Assembly: GCF_000739555.1 (NCBI RefSeq)
Contig: NZ_BBJN01000008.1
Span: forward strand, 42,869 to 106,868
From: Halolamina rubra
GTDB lineage: Archaea; Halobacteriota; Halobacteria; Halobacteriales; Haloferacaceae
DNA: 64,000 bases
Direction: 5' to 3'
Below, one piece after another: positions 34,377 through 42,947 of the stretch. The notes below the pieces were generated by a model, which searched no databases, had not been told where the DNA came from, and saw only the letters and a list, made by a program, of their open reading frames with translations. Within the stretch, counting starts at the first letter, position 1. Each line of letters begins with the position of its first letter. A program made the position numbers and the translations under genes.

Positions 34377-35477
34377 ATGGAATTGCTTGACGACGACGGC
34401 AACCTCTTCGGCGTCGTCAACGTCGTCGACGCACTCGTCGTCCTCTTCGTCCTCGCCGTCGTCGCCGCAGGTGCGGCGTTCGTTCTCCAGCCTGAGCCAA
34501 CGACGGACGGGCCAGCCATGGGCACGACAAACGTCACTCTCGACCTCGGTACCCAGCCGGACTACCTCTTATCCGCGGTCAACGAGGGTGACACCTACAG
34601 CGCAGGTGGAGAGAGCCAGCTCACGATCACCGACGTGCACCTCACCCCGCAGGGGGAGCAAACCCGAGTCATCGTCAGGGCCGAACTTCGCGGCGTCGTC
34701 AACGGCGACACAATCGAGTACGCGAACGCGCCGCCGCGACTCGGTCGTGCACTCGACATCACCACGTCGACGTATCAGGTCAACGGCCGCATTCGTGCCG
34801 TCGGTGGGAACGACTCCCTCTCGACTGAACAGACGGATGTCGTCCTCAGCGACACGATGTCGGCTGCGGACGCCGAAGAAGTGACGGAAGGCGACGAAAT
34901 CCGACTCGGCGAGCGCACCGTCGCCACCGTCGAGAACGTCGCTGTCTACGCGACCAACGACCCGAACCAACGGCGCGTCGTCGCCGGAGCCACGATGGAA
35001 ACGTACACGCAGTCGGGCGAACGTCGCTTCGGCAACACGCCCGTTAGACCAGGTCAGACGGTGACGCTCCCGGCAGACACGTACACGTTCAACGGAGAGA
35101 TCGAGCGCATTGGCACACTCGAACCCCGCGGCTCGGTGACCGAGCGGACGGTCACGCTCCAGCTGTACGACGTCCGCGAGGAGTTCGCCGACGCCATCCA
35201 GCCCGGCATGACCGAGCGCGCGGGCGACACGACCACCGCCCGCATTACCGATGTCGAGACCGAGCCATCGGTCATCATCACGACCGGTGACGACGGGAGC
35301 GTCCACGTCATCGACCACCCGTACAACAGAACGGTGACGATCACGGCCGACCTGACCGTCCGGGAGACGACGACCGGTCTCACCTTCAAGAGCGAGTCCA
35401 TCCGGCAGGGCTCGACCGTCGTCATCGACCTTGGCACCATCACCGTTGAGGCGACAGTCGTCGGCGTCGGCGGCTAG
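34377..35477 (+). CDS. DUF4330-like single-pass membrane protein
   Basis: I start at ATG 34377 (MELLDDDGNLFGVVNVVDALVVLFVLAVVAAG), because this N-terminus with its GNLFGxVNxxD stretch and one membrane segment at ~17-36 is the DUF4330 opening. A GTG at 34365 adds four residues. The rest (~330 residues) is an outside-facing beta-rich region with two to three related ~100-residue parts, each with a P/G-x-x-V-T-L-P-x-x-T-Y-T/QVNGRIxxVG-like segment. That suggests tandem domains. Function unknown; it belongs to the glycan genes by position. Confidence 0.8.
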   Translation: MELLDDDGNLFGVVNVVDALVVLFVLAVVAAGAAFVLQPEPTTDGPAMGTTNVTLDLGTQPDYLLSAVNEGDTYSAGGESQLTITDVHLTPQGEQTRVIVRAELRGVVNGDTIEYANAPPRLGRALDITTSTYQVNGRIRAVGGNDSLSTEQTDVVLSDTMSAADAEEVTEGDEIRLGERTVATVENVAVYATNDPNQRRVVAGATMETYTQSGERRFGNTPVRPGQTVTLPADTYTFNGEIERIGTLEPRGSVTERTVTLQLYDVREEFADAIQPGMTERAGDTTTARITDVETEPSVIITTGDDGSVHVIDHPYNRTVTITADLTVRETTTGLTFKSESIRQGSTVVIDLGTITVEATVVGVGG

Positions 35478-35537
35478 CCCTCGGCGCCCTGTCAGCATCG
35501 AAACCGACAAACGACCGCTCCCAAACGTACAACGTAG

Positions 35538-35963
35538 ATGGCCACCGAGAAGTCGGGACTCCGAGAGGCGCTCACCACACGCATCGAGGGGATCCGCCGC
35601 GGGCTCGAACACTCTCGATTCATCGGCGCCGCGGAGACGGCCGGTCGCTGGGTCACGAGCACCGTCAAGAACTCCTGGCTCTACAACTGGCTCACGGCCG
35701 AACCCGAACCGGAAGTCATCGTCATCGACCTCCGCGAGACCTGGACCGTCGGCCCGTTCATCAATATCCTCGACTGGGCGATCGAGACCACGAAACCGTG
35801 GTACGAACAGTCAACGCTCAAACGCGGCGTCGACGCCGTCGTCGCCCTCGGTAAGCAGGCTGCCGAGACACGACCCGGGCAACTCCTGATCGCGCTGCTC
35901 GAACCACCCGAGCCACCGGACGAACGGGACGAGACACAGGACGACCAGCGAAACGAGAAGTAA
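35538..35963 (+). CDS. Conserved-looking protein of haloarchaeal glycan clusters, function unknown
   Basis: 141 residues, start ATG 35538. There is no strong transmembrane segment, but an amphipathic centre with aromatics (KNSWLYNWLTAEPEPEVIVIDLRETWTVGPFINILDWAIE, positions ~54-92) could bind the membrane. The C-terminus is charged. It sits directly after the DUF4330-like gene and 6 bases from the stop of the convergent glmS gene. A working guess is that it partners the DUF4330-like protein. Not recognised as a named family. Confidence 0.7.
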   Translation: MATEKSGLREALTTRIEGIRRGLEHSRFIGAAETAGRWVTSTVKNSWLYNWLTAEPEPEVIVIDLRETWTVGPFINILDWAIETTKPWYEQSTLKRGVDAVVALGKQAAETRPGQLLIALLEPPEPPDERDETQDDQRNEK

Positions 35964-35969
35964 CGGCCG

Positions 35970-37769
35970 TTACTCGACAGTCACGCTCTTCGCCAGATTC
36001 CGCGGCTTGTCGATATTCCGTCCGAGCTTCTTCGCGACGTGGTAGCTCACGAGCTGTAACTGCACGTTCGCCAGCACGGGCGCGAGCCGCGGATCCGTCT
36101 CGGGCACCTCCAACACCTCATCGGCGTACCGCTCAACGTCAGTCCGCCCGTCAGTCACCGCAACTACCGGTGCGTCACGCGCTTCGACCTCTTTCACGTT
36201 CCCAACCGTCTTCTCCGAGCCCGTCTCCCCAGTCACGACCGCGAATACCGGCGTATTGGCAGTCACCAGCGCCAGCGGGCCGTGCTTCAACTCACCAGCC
36301 GGGAATCCCTCAGCGTGCTTGTAGCTAATCTCCTTCATCTTCAGCGCCCCCTCCATCGCGACCGGGTAGTCGTACCCACGGCCGATGAAGAAGTACGCGT
36401 CCGAGTCGACGAACCGCTCGGCGACCTCACGCGCGTTCGTCTCGTCGAGCACCGTCTGCACCTGCCCGGGTAGATCTCGCAGCGCGCTAACGAACTCGTG
36501 ACTCGCACTGCCGTTACCCATCACGGCCGCGACCATGTTCACGGCGAGCACCTGCGCGGAGAACGTCTTGGTGGCGGCGACACCGATCTCCGGGCCCGAC
36601 CGGATGTAGAGCACGCCGTCACACTCCCGGGCGGCCGTGCTCCCGACGACGTTCGTCACCGCGAGCGTGTCGACGCCGCGGCGCTGGGCATCCCGGAGCG
36701 CGCTCAGCGTGTCGGCGGTCTCGCCACTCTGGGTGACGCCGACGACGAGCGTGTCGTCATCGTGTGGCGGCGGCGAGGTAACGTACTCGCTGGCGACGAA
36801 CGCCTGGGCTGGCACGCCCTGCGAGCGGAACAACTCCGCAGCGTACAGCGCCGCGTGGTAGGAGGTGCCGCAAGCCACCAACTGGATCGACTCGGCGTTC
36901 TGAACCGCGGCCTCGATATCGTCGCCCAGATCCACCGTGCCGGAGAGTTCGTCGACGCGCTCCTGCAGACACTGCCGAAGCGCCCGGGGCTGCTCGTGAA
37001 TCTCCTTGAGCATGTAGTGGTCGTAGCCGCTCTTGCCCGTCTCCTCGGACTCCCAGTCGACCGTCCGCACGTCCTTCTCGACAGCCTCCCCAGCGAGCGT
37101 CGTCACGTCCCAGCCGTCGAGGGAGAGTTCGGCCACCTCGCCGTCTTCGAGGTAGACGACCCGATCAGTGAACTCCAGGAACGCCGGCACGTCACTCCCG
37201 AGGTACGTCGCGTCGTCAGCGACGCCGAGCACGAGCGGCGAGTCGTTCCGAGCGGCGTAGACCGTGTCCGAGCCCTCAAGCACGGCCGCGATGGCGTAAC
37301 TCCCTTCGAGTCGCCCGACTGCGTGCCGGAACGCCTGCTCGAACGACACCCCCTCGGCGCGCTGGGCCTCGATCAGGTGCGGGACGATCTCCGTGTCGGT
37401 CTCGCTCTCGAACTCGTGGCCCGCGGCCGCGAGCTCCTCCTTGATCGACTGGTAGTTCTCGATGATCCCGTTGTGGACCACCGCAACCGAGCCCGTGCAG
37501 TCCATGTGCGGATGCGCGTTCTCGTCGGTCGGCGGCCCGTGGGTCGACCAGCGTGTGTGGCCGATGCCGACGGTACCGGGGAGGGACTTGCCCGCGAGCG
37601 CCTTCTCGAGCACGTCGAGTTCGCCCGAGCGCTTCGCAACCGACAGGTCCCCACCTGACACGGCGACGCCCGCGGAGTCGTAGCCGCGGTACTCGAGGTT
37701 CGACAGCCCGTCGAGGAGGACGTCGAGCGTCTCGTCCCCGCGACCGACGGCGCCGATGATGCCGCACAT
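35970..37769 (-). CDS. glmS: Glutamine--fructose-6-phosphate aminotransferase (isomerizing)
   Basis: A 599-residue enzyme of amino-sugar synthesis. The N-terminal Ntn glutaminase domain has catalytic Cys2 (MCGIIGAVG), GHTRWSTHG and HNGIIENY. Two SIS domains carry the sugar (VACGTSYHAALYAAELF, VGVTQSGETADTLSALR). The end DKPRNLAKSVTVE is the universal GlmS C-terminus, so the gene is intact. Its ATG at 37769 directly abuts the stop of the upstream nucleotidyltransferase at 37770. The two form a unit making amino sugars and their activated forms. Confidence 0.97.
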   Translation of the reverse strand: MCGIIGAVGRGDETLDVLLDGLSNLEYRGYDSAGVAVSGGDLSVAKRSGELDVLEKALAGKSLPGTVGIGHTRWSTHGPPTDENAHPHMDCTGSVAVVHNGIIENYQSIKEELAAAGHEFESETDTEIVPHLIEAQRAEGVSFEQAFRHAVGRLEGSYAIAAVLEGSDTVYAARNDSPLVLGVADDATYLGSDVPAFLEFTDRVVYLEDGEVAELSLDGWDVTTLAGEAVEKDVRTVDWESEETGKSGYDHYMLKEIHEQPRALRQCLQERVDELSGTVDLGDDIEAAVQNAESIQLVACGTSYHAALYAAELFRSQGVPAQAFVASEYVTSPPPHDDDTLVVGVTQSGETADTLSALRDAQRRGVDTLAVTNVVGSTAARECDGVLYIRSGPEIGVAATKTFSAQVLAVNMVAAVMGNGSASHEFVSALRDLPGQVQTVLDETNAREVAERFVDSDAYFFIGRGYDYPVAMEGALKMKEISYKHAEGFPAGELKHGPLALVTANTPVFAVVTGETGSEKTVGNVKEVEARDAPVVAVTDGRTDVERYADEVLEVPETDPRLAPVLANVQLQLVSYHVAKKLGRNIDKPRNLAKSVTVE

Positions 37770-38963
37770 TCAGCGCACCACCTCCGTGTCTCGATCCACA
37801 CGACCCGTGATGTGCGTCCCGACGCCGAGCGTGGCACCAGTCCCGACGATCGCGCCGGGGTCGAAGCTCCCAGCCCCCTCTACACTCACTCGATCAGCGA
37901 GCACAGCACCAACACGCTGCCCCTCGACAACGTGTCCAGCGACGGGGATGTCGGCGACGCCGCTCGGCGCGACCGTCCCCGCACCGATATCGACGGCACG
38001 GCCGGCGACGACCTCGTGCAGCGACGCATTCGCCCCCACGCGGGTGTCCACGTCCAGCACAGATCGAGAAACAGTCGCGTTCGCCCCCACAGTCGCGTTC
38101 CGACCGAGCGACGTTGCGGGCCCGACGACTGCGTTCGGCCCGACGACGGCGTCCGCACTGATCGCGACGGGCGGCCTGAGAACTGCCGAGTCGTGAACTC
38201 GTGCGGAGTCGGCCACCCACACATCGTCCTCCTCGGCAACGCCCTCGATCCACCCCTCGTCGAGCAGGCGCTCGGCGACGGTGAGCAGGTCCCACGCGTA
38301 CGTGGCGTCGACCCAGAGCCCCTCCGTCCGGACAGCCTGAATCGATTCGGTGTTCCCATCGCCGACGATCCGTTCGAGCGTCGACGGCAGCGACAGCTCG
38401 CCGTCGGTTCGCGGCGTCGCGTCGAGCGCGTCGAACAGCCGCTCGTCGAACGCGTAGACGCCGGCGTTCAGCGTGTAGTGTTCGTCGTTTGCTGGATCCT
38501 CGAAGAACGCCGTCACGCTCCCGTCGTCGATCGAGACGGTGCCGTACTGGGCGGCGTCGGCGTGTTCGATCGCCCCGAGGGCGCCAAAGGCACGCCCGGG
38601 CTCGTAGGCGTCCCGCACGTCGGCGACCATCTCGGGCGCGACGATCTGGTCACCGTTCAGCACGAGGAACGGGCCGTCGACGGCACCCTTGGCCTGCCGG
38701 AGCGCGTGGCCGCTCCCGAGCTGTTTCTCCTGGGTGACGTACTCGATCGGCGTGTCGCGGTACGTGTTGCCGAACTGGTCGCGGATGTGGTCTCGCTCGT
38801 AGCCGATGACGACGACGATCGAGTCCACGTCGGCGGCGACGAGCGCGTCGAAGACGTACGACAGAATGGGCCGGTTGGCGGCGGGGAGCATCGGCTTGGG
38901 CCGTGACTCGGTCAGCGGCGCCAACCGCTCGCCTTCGCCGGCCGCGAGAACGACTGCGTCCAT
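37770..38963 (-). CDS. GlmU-like sugar-1-phosphate nucleotidyltransferase with beta-helix tail
   Basis: 397 residues. The N-terminal nucleotidyltransferase has LAAGEGERLAPLTESRPKPMLP (residues 6-27), LGSGHALRQAKG and LNGDQIV. The C-terminal left-handed beta-helix is made of V/I-x-A/G-x-A-x hexapeptides (ISADAVVGPNAVVGPATSLGRNATVGANATV). The acetyltransferase acceptor motifs seen in the paralogue at 40.7 kb (NFGAGT...) are not found here. It may be only a nucleotidyltransferase or act on a different sugar. Operon partner of glmS (no gap). Confidence 0.9.
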   Translation of the reverse strand: MDAVVLAAGEGERLAPLTESRPKPMLPAANRPILSYVFDALVAADVDSIVVVIGYERDHIRDQFGNTYRDTPIEYVTQEKQLGSGHALRQAKGAVDGPFLVLNGDQIVAPEMVADVRDAYEPGRAFGALGAIEHADAAQYGTVSIDDGSVTAFFEDPANDEHYTLNAGVYAFDERLFDALDATPRTDGELSLPSTLERIVGDGNTESIQAVRTEGLWVDATYAWDLLTVAERLLDEGWIEGVAEEDDVWVADSARVHDSAVLRPPVAISADAVVGPNAVVGPATSLGRNATVGANATVSRSVLDVDTRVGANASLHEVVAGRAVDIGAGTVAPSGVADIPVAGHVVEGQRVGAVLADRVSVEGAGSFDPGAIVGTGATLGVGTHITGRVDRDTEVVR

Positions 38964-39065
38964 GATGGGCCTACCTCTCTCAGCCCGACAGGTTACTGTT
39001 TCGATACTCGCAGTTTTGGCGCGAAAAACAGAACCATCATACGCCTCGCCGTCCCGGCGTGGGGT

Positions 39066-39871
39066 ATGGCTCGCGACCTCGTCGTCGCCCTCGTCGTCGG
39101 GATCCTCCAGGGGATCTTCGAGTGGCTCCCGATCTCCAGCGAGGGCAACATCACGATCGTCCTCTCCGCGCTCGGCCGATCGCCGGAAGCGGGCGTCGCG
39201 TTCGCACTCTTTCTCCACCTCGGGACCGCCCTCGCCGCGACGGTGTACTACCGCGAGGACATCCGCGACGTGCTGACGCTCCTTCCCTCGTGGCGACCGG
39301 CCAACGCCACCGAGGGCGAGCAGGCGACAGTCACCTTCCTCGCGATCGGGACGCTCGTCTCGGGCGTCGTCGGCGTCGCCGCCTACCTGACGCTCGTCGA
39401 CGCCGTCTCCGAACTCGGCGGCGGCGTGTTCATCGCCCTCATCGGCGTCCTGCTGGTGCTCACGGGCGCGTTCCAGTACCTCTCGCGGGACCGACTCGGG
39501 GCGGGCCGGACGCGACGATCCTCGACGGCGTGCTCGTCGGCGTCGCCCAGGGGCTGGCGATCCTCCCCGGGATTTCGCGGTCGGGGATGACGACCGGGAC
39601 GCTCCTCCTCCGCGGCCACGAGGGCACCGAGGCGTTCCGCTTCTCGTTCCTGCTCGCGATCCCGGCCTCGGTCGGCGGCGGCCTGCTCGGCTATCTCGAC
39701 ACGGGGTTGAACACCTCGCTACTCGCTGCGGGAGTCGCCCTCGGCGCCGCGGCCGTCGCGGGGTACGCGTCAATCGACGCGCTGCTGCGGATCGTCGACG
39801 AGCTCCCGTTCTGGGCGATCTGTGTGGGGCTGGGCACGCTCGCAATCGTCGGTGGCGCGCTGGTGGTGTAA
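39066..39871 (+). CDS. uppP: Undecaprenyl-diphosphatase-like polyprenyl-diphosphate phosphatase, frameshifted
   Basis: UppP/BacA family integral membrane phosphatase, probably removing a phosphate from the dolichyl carrier so it can be reused. The first active-site block GILQGIFEWLPISSEGN (residues ~13-29) is in the first frame (from 39066). The second, GVAQGLAILPGISRSGMTTG, with the catalytic His/Arg/Ser region, is in the -1 frame from ~39506. The joint is RLGAG/PDATILDG, and one missing base at 39503-39506 (run of G) explains it; restored length is 268 residues, normal for the family. Monocistronic plus-strand gene between the two nucleotidyltransferase genes. Confidence 0.9.
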
Positions 39872-40116
39872 GTTCGGCGAACCCGTTACCCATCCCACCG
39901 ACACGCGTGGCTCTGCCGTGACTGGCCGACAGTTTCGCCGTGGAACTCACTGGCAATTGCTTGTGGCCGGGTCATCGACTGCTAAGTTCGCATTACTCTC
40001 CCGTAGTCCGGGGCAGTAGCATGTACAACGCCCATAACAAAGCCCGTCGGAGACCTCCGCTTACCCGGTACAAGCGTCCGCTTTCGGCGATGGATACGTA
40101 CCGGAGAAAACCCGAT

Positions 40117-40563
40117 ATGTCTACCAAAAACAGCCAAGAGATCGCAGAACTGCTTCGGGAGCACGCGGACACGGTGTGGAACGAGGGCGACATCGATGCG
40201 GCAGGGACGTGGTTCGCCGAAGACGTCGTGGTTCACAACGAACCACAGCAGAACCACTACGAGGGGCTCGATGCGTTCACGGAGTGGGTGCGTGAGATTC
40301 GGACGGCGTTCCCCGACTTCGAAGTGGAGACCACCTCGGTGATCGTCGGTGACGGGCGAGTCGCCTCGGAGTGGGAGGCGAGTGGAACGCACGAAGGGGA
40401 GATGGCCGAACTGGATATCCCACCCACCAACAACCACGTCACGTGGAAGGGCGTCACCGTCTACGAGCTCGACGGCGACGAGGTGACAGAGGCGTGGTGG
40501 TACTACGACATGGCCGGTATCCTGACGCAGCTCGGCGCCATCCCCGAAGCACCGTCCGTATAG
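40117..40563 (+). CDS. SnoaL-like / ester cyclase family protein
   Basis: 148 residues from ATG 40117 (MSTKNSQEIAELLREHADTVWNEGD). It has an alpha+beta cone fold. The family blocks are present: WNEGDIDAAGTWFAEDVVVHNEPQQ, FTEWVREIRTAFPDFEVE and the late VTWKGVTVYELDGDEVTEAWWYYD. Members catalyse diverse isomerase/cyclase or binding reactions, so the substrate is open. An in-frame ATG at 40090 is possible. The 245 bases before it (39872-40116) hold no gene; two short ATG-bearing leaders there look like noise. Confidence 0.85.
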   Translation: MSTKNSQEIAELLREHADTVWNEGDIDAAGTWFAEDVVVHNEPQQNHYEGLDAFTEWVREIRTAFPDFEVETTSVIVGDGRVASEWEASGTHEGEMAELDIPPTNNHVTWKGVTVYELDGDEVTEAWWYYDMAGILTQLGAIPEAPSV

Positions 40564-40688
40564 TCCACGCCGCGCCTTCCTCGTCACCGCTACCCACGAA
40601 CCGGCCCCCGAGGGAGCTGAAAGAGACGCGCTATGAATTAGTCGAGTTCTGAACCCTCGATTGCGAGTTTCAACAGCGCCAGAAACTG

Positions 40689-41888
40689 CTACTCCATCCG
40701 ATCCCGCGTCACCGTCTCGTTCGGTTTCGTCCGCGCGCCAGCACCGAGTTTCACGCCCGCGTTCAGACTCGTGTCGATCCCCGTCTTCGTCCCGTCGCCG
40801 ACGACGACGCCGAACTTCCGTCGGCCCGTATCGACCGACTCACCCTTCACGCGCACGCGGACGCACTCGTCGTCGTGGCGCAGGTTCGCCACGGTCGTCC
40901 CCGCGCCGAAGTTCACCTCCCGACCGAGCACCGAGTCGCCAACGTAGGAGAGGTGGCCGCAGGCGGTGTCGGCCATCAGGATCGAGTTCTTCACTTCGAC
41001 GGCATTCCCGACCCGCACGTCGGGGCCGATCACGCTCGCCCCGCGGACGTACGCGTTCGGTCCCACGTCGGCGCCGGACTGGACGACGACCGGCCCCTCG
41101 ATGTACGCGCCGTTGCGGACCCGAGCGCCCTCCTCGACGACGACCGCGCCGTCGAGCGTCGCCCGCGGTTCGACCGTGCCGCGAACATCCTCCTCCAGCC
41201 CATCAAGGAGGTACTCGTTCGCCTCCAGCAGTTCCCACGGCCGGCCCACGTCGAGCCACTTCCCCTCGTACTCGACGGCGGTCACGTCGTTGCCGGCGTC
41301 GATGTAGCGCTGGATCGACTCCGTGATCTCGTACTCGCCGCGGTCGCTCAGTTCGGTTGCCTCGACGTGCGCGAACGCGTCGGGCTCGAACGCGTAGATG
41401 CCGAGGTTCGCGAGGTCAGTCGGCGGGTCAGCGGGCTTCTCGACGACGTTGGTCACGCGCCGGCCGTCGAGGGCGACGACGCCGTAGTTCCGCGGGTCGG
41501 CGACGGGTTTGACCGCCATCGCGCTCCCCTCGGTTTCGGCGAGGTCGGCGACCAGTTCCGGGTCGATCACCACGTCGCCGTTCAGGACGAGGAAGCGCTC
41601 GTCGACGTACTCGCGGGCCTGCTCGACGGCGTGGGCGGTGCCGAGCTGTTCGTCCTGCGTGACGTACTCGACGGGCGAGCCGGCGTACTCGTCGCCGACG
41701 GTCTCGCGGACCTGGTCACCCTCGTAGCCCACGACGACGACGTAGCGGTCGACGTGGTCGGCACAGGTGTCGAGGACGTGTTCGAGCAGCGACTTCCCCG
41801 CGGCCGGGAGCAGCGGCTTCGGGCGACGCTCAGTGAGCGGGCGCATCCGCGTTCCCTGGCCGGCGGCGACGACGACGGCGACAGTCAT
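40689..41888 (-). CDS. glmU: Bifunctional GlmU-type nucleotidyltransferase/acetyltransferase
   Basis: 399 residues from ATG 41888. The N-terminal domain has VVVAAGQGTRMRPLTERRPKPLLP (5-28) with LGTAHAVEQAREYV and LNGDVVID. The C-terminal beta-helix carries VEVKNSILMADTACGHLSYVGDSVLGREVNFGAGTTVANLRHDD and VVVGDGTKTGIDTSLNAGVKLGAGA. The NFGAGT and GDGTKTGID motifs are those of GlmU-type glucosamine-1-phosphate acetyltransferase, so it probably makes UDP-GlcNAc. Intact and monocistronic; its neighbours are the SnoaL-like gene (convergent) and the toxin-antitoxin locus. Confidence 0.92.
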   Translation of the reverse strand: MTVAVVVAAGQGTRMRPLTERRPKPLLPAAGKSLLEHVLDTCADHVDRYVVVVGYEGDQVRETVGDEYAGSPVEYVTQDEQLGTAHAVEQAREYVDERFLVLNGDVVIDPELVADLAETEGSAMAVKPVADPRNYGVVALDGRRVTNVVEKPADPPTDLANLGIYAFEPDAFAHVEATELSDRGEYEITESIQRYIDAGNDVTAVEYEGKWLDVGRPWELLEANEYLLDGLEEDVRGTVEPRATLDGAVVVEEGARVRNGAYIEGPVVVQSGADVGPNAYVRGASVIGPDVRVGNAVEVKNSILMADTACGHLSYVGDSVLGREVNFGAGTTVANLRHDDECVRVRVKGESVDTGRRKFGVVVGDGTKTGIDTSLNAGVKLGAGARTKPNETVTRDRME

Positions 41889-42052
41889 TGTCGGGCCGAC
41901 GAGGAGCAGCGCCTTTGGCGTTCTGTTCGAGTGGCGGGAGAAACAGGATTCGACAGCCCTGCGTCTCCGCAGAGACGAGGCTCCGGAGGAACCTGTTCGA
42001 CAGCCGTCCTGCTCGCCGTAATCCTTATTCATACACAATTTCAACACAAAGT

Positions 42053-42340
42053 ATGGCAGAAGCCGAGTCACCCCCTGACAAGACAACGGTGAACATCCGA
42101 ATCACGGAAACGTTCCTCGAGGACGTCGATACGACGTGGGAGCAACAGGGATTCAACAGTCGAAGCGAATTCATCCGGTTCGTGCTTCGCGATGCGCTCA
42201 AGCATCCCGAATTCACCCGTGCGGACCTGAAGGCGATGCTCACCAGCGAAGCAGAGATTCGTGAGGGGCGAACCCACAGTAGCGACGACGTCAAGGCAGC
42301 CTACGGTCTCGAGGACTCGAAACGCGACAGTGATGAGTGA
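42053..42340 (+). CDS. Ribbon-helix-helix antitoxin (ParD/CopG-like)
   Basis: A 95-residue DNA-binding antitoxin. The N-terminal beta-strand TTVNIRITETFLEDVD is followed by the helices of a RHH fold (GFNSRSEFIRFVLRDALKHPEF). The C-terminal tail (LTSEAEIREGRTHSSDDVKAAYGLE) would grip the toxin. It overlaps the toxin gene by eight bases (toxin ATG at 42333), the usual TA layout, and probably represses its own promoter. The toxin partner is truncated, so this may be a free antitoxin. Confidence 0.88.
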   Translation: MAEAESPPDKTTVNIRITETFLEDVDTTWEQQGFNSRSEFIRFVLRDALKHPEFTRADLKAMLTSEAEIREGRTHSSDDVKAAYGLEDSKRDSDE

Positions 42341-42506
42341 GTGGGACTGGGAGCTCACGGACACCGCACGGCGTGATTTTGACGGGCTGGACGATCACGC
42401 ACGCGACCGAATCACCAGTAAGCTCGACGAGATCGTGACCGACGAAAAGCGTAGTCAAGTGACGCGATTCCCCACCCGGCCTCAAGGGCGGGGGTTCCCT
42501 CCCTGA
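42333..42506 (+). pseudogene. Truncated RelE/ParE-family toxin
   Basis: Opens MSEWDWELTDTARRDFDGLDDHARDRITSKLDEIVTDE, the first ~38 residues of a RelE/ParE toxin. It then passes into IS605-end-like sequence at ~42453 and stops at 42506. The missing two thirds include the catalytic strand region, so the product cannot work. The break coincides with the left hairpin of the scarred element. Confidence 0.8.
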
Positions 42507-42512
42507 TTAAAG

Positions 42513-42744
42513 ATGGGAACTCGTCGATAGCGACGATCAATCGCTCCTCCTGCAGCTTCTCGGCGAGGTACGTGAGTGCATCTTCCCAGTCCGAAACCCG
42601 TGGCTGGCGTTCGTCGGCGTGAGCGGCGATCTGTTCGACGAACTTCTCCCGCTGGCGCTGCTCGGATTCCTGTGCAGCGAGGAAGTGAACCGCCTCGGGG
42701 TCAAGCCCCGAGGCACTCGCCTCGCTTTCTCTGTAGAAGGTCAT
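42513..42744 (-). pseudogene. Remnant of an archaeal ATPase (P-loop region missing)
   Basis: The frame opens MTFYRESEASAS and jumps to a segment (residues ~16-75) with HFLAAQESEQRQREKFVEQIAAHADERQP and the Walker-B-like LIVAIDEFPSLI. That is the middle of an archaeal ATPase domain of the Arch_ATPase type. The N-terminal Walker A loop is absent and the C-terminus ends at the left hairpin. Clearly a decayed gene. Confidence 0.65.
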
Positions 42745-42773
42745 TATCTAGATAATCATTACTGCGATAATGA
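42741..42773. promoter_or_regulatory. Palindromes over and upstream of the ATPase start
   Basis: ATTATCTAGATAAT (42743-42756) is a perfect 14-base palindrome covering the start codon. TCATTATC (42741-42748) is mirrored as GATAATGA (42766-42773). These look like an operator for a dimeric repressor or an element-end binding site. Confidence 0.4.
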
Positions 42774-42947
42774 CACGTAGCGAGCGGAAGCCCACCCCTT
42801 CAGGGGTGGGAGGATGTCAAGGAGCGACTACCGTGCCAACCTCCCGCACCGAGAACACGAACGCCGGTTGGCTACTCCGACCCAAGCAGAAGAGATCGAC
42901 AGCTAGCGCTTCACGACGTAGCGAAACCGCAGAAATCGTCGACGGCC

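Larger units (their letters stand above)
42453..42815. mobile_element. IS200/IS605-like terminal hairpins around an ATPase remnant
   Basis: The left side has CCCCACCCGGCCTCAAGGGCGGGGG at 42470-42494, a stem-loop with one mismatch. The right side has CCCACCCCTTCAGGGGTGGG at 42791-42810, an 8-base perfect stem with a TTCA loop, followed by AGGATGTCAA. Such sequences are typical of the ends of haloarchaeal IS200/IS605 elements. No TnpA or TnpB remains. Either one non-autonomous element or the scars of two insertions broke the toxin and the ATPase. Confidence 0.6.

Noticed and set aside
39940..40116. Longer start for the SnoaL-like gene (up to 59 extra residues)
   Set aside because: The extra residues are basic and unlike the family; the natural N-terminus STKNSQEIAELL begins at 40117.
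42412..42744. The ATPase remnant as a complete small gene of 110 codons
   Set aside because: Its last 30 residues are translated hairpin sequence and the P-loop is absent.
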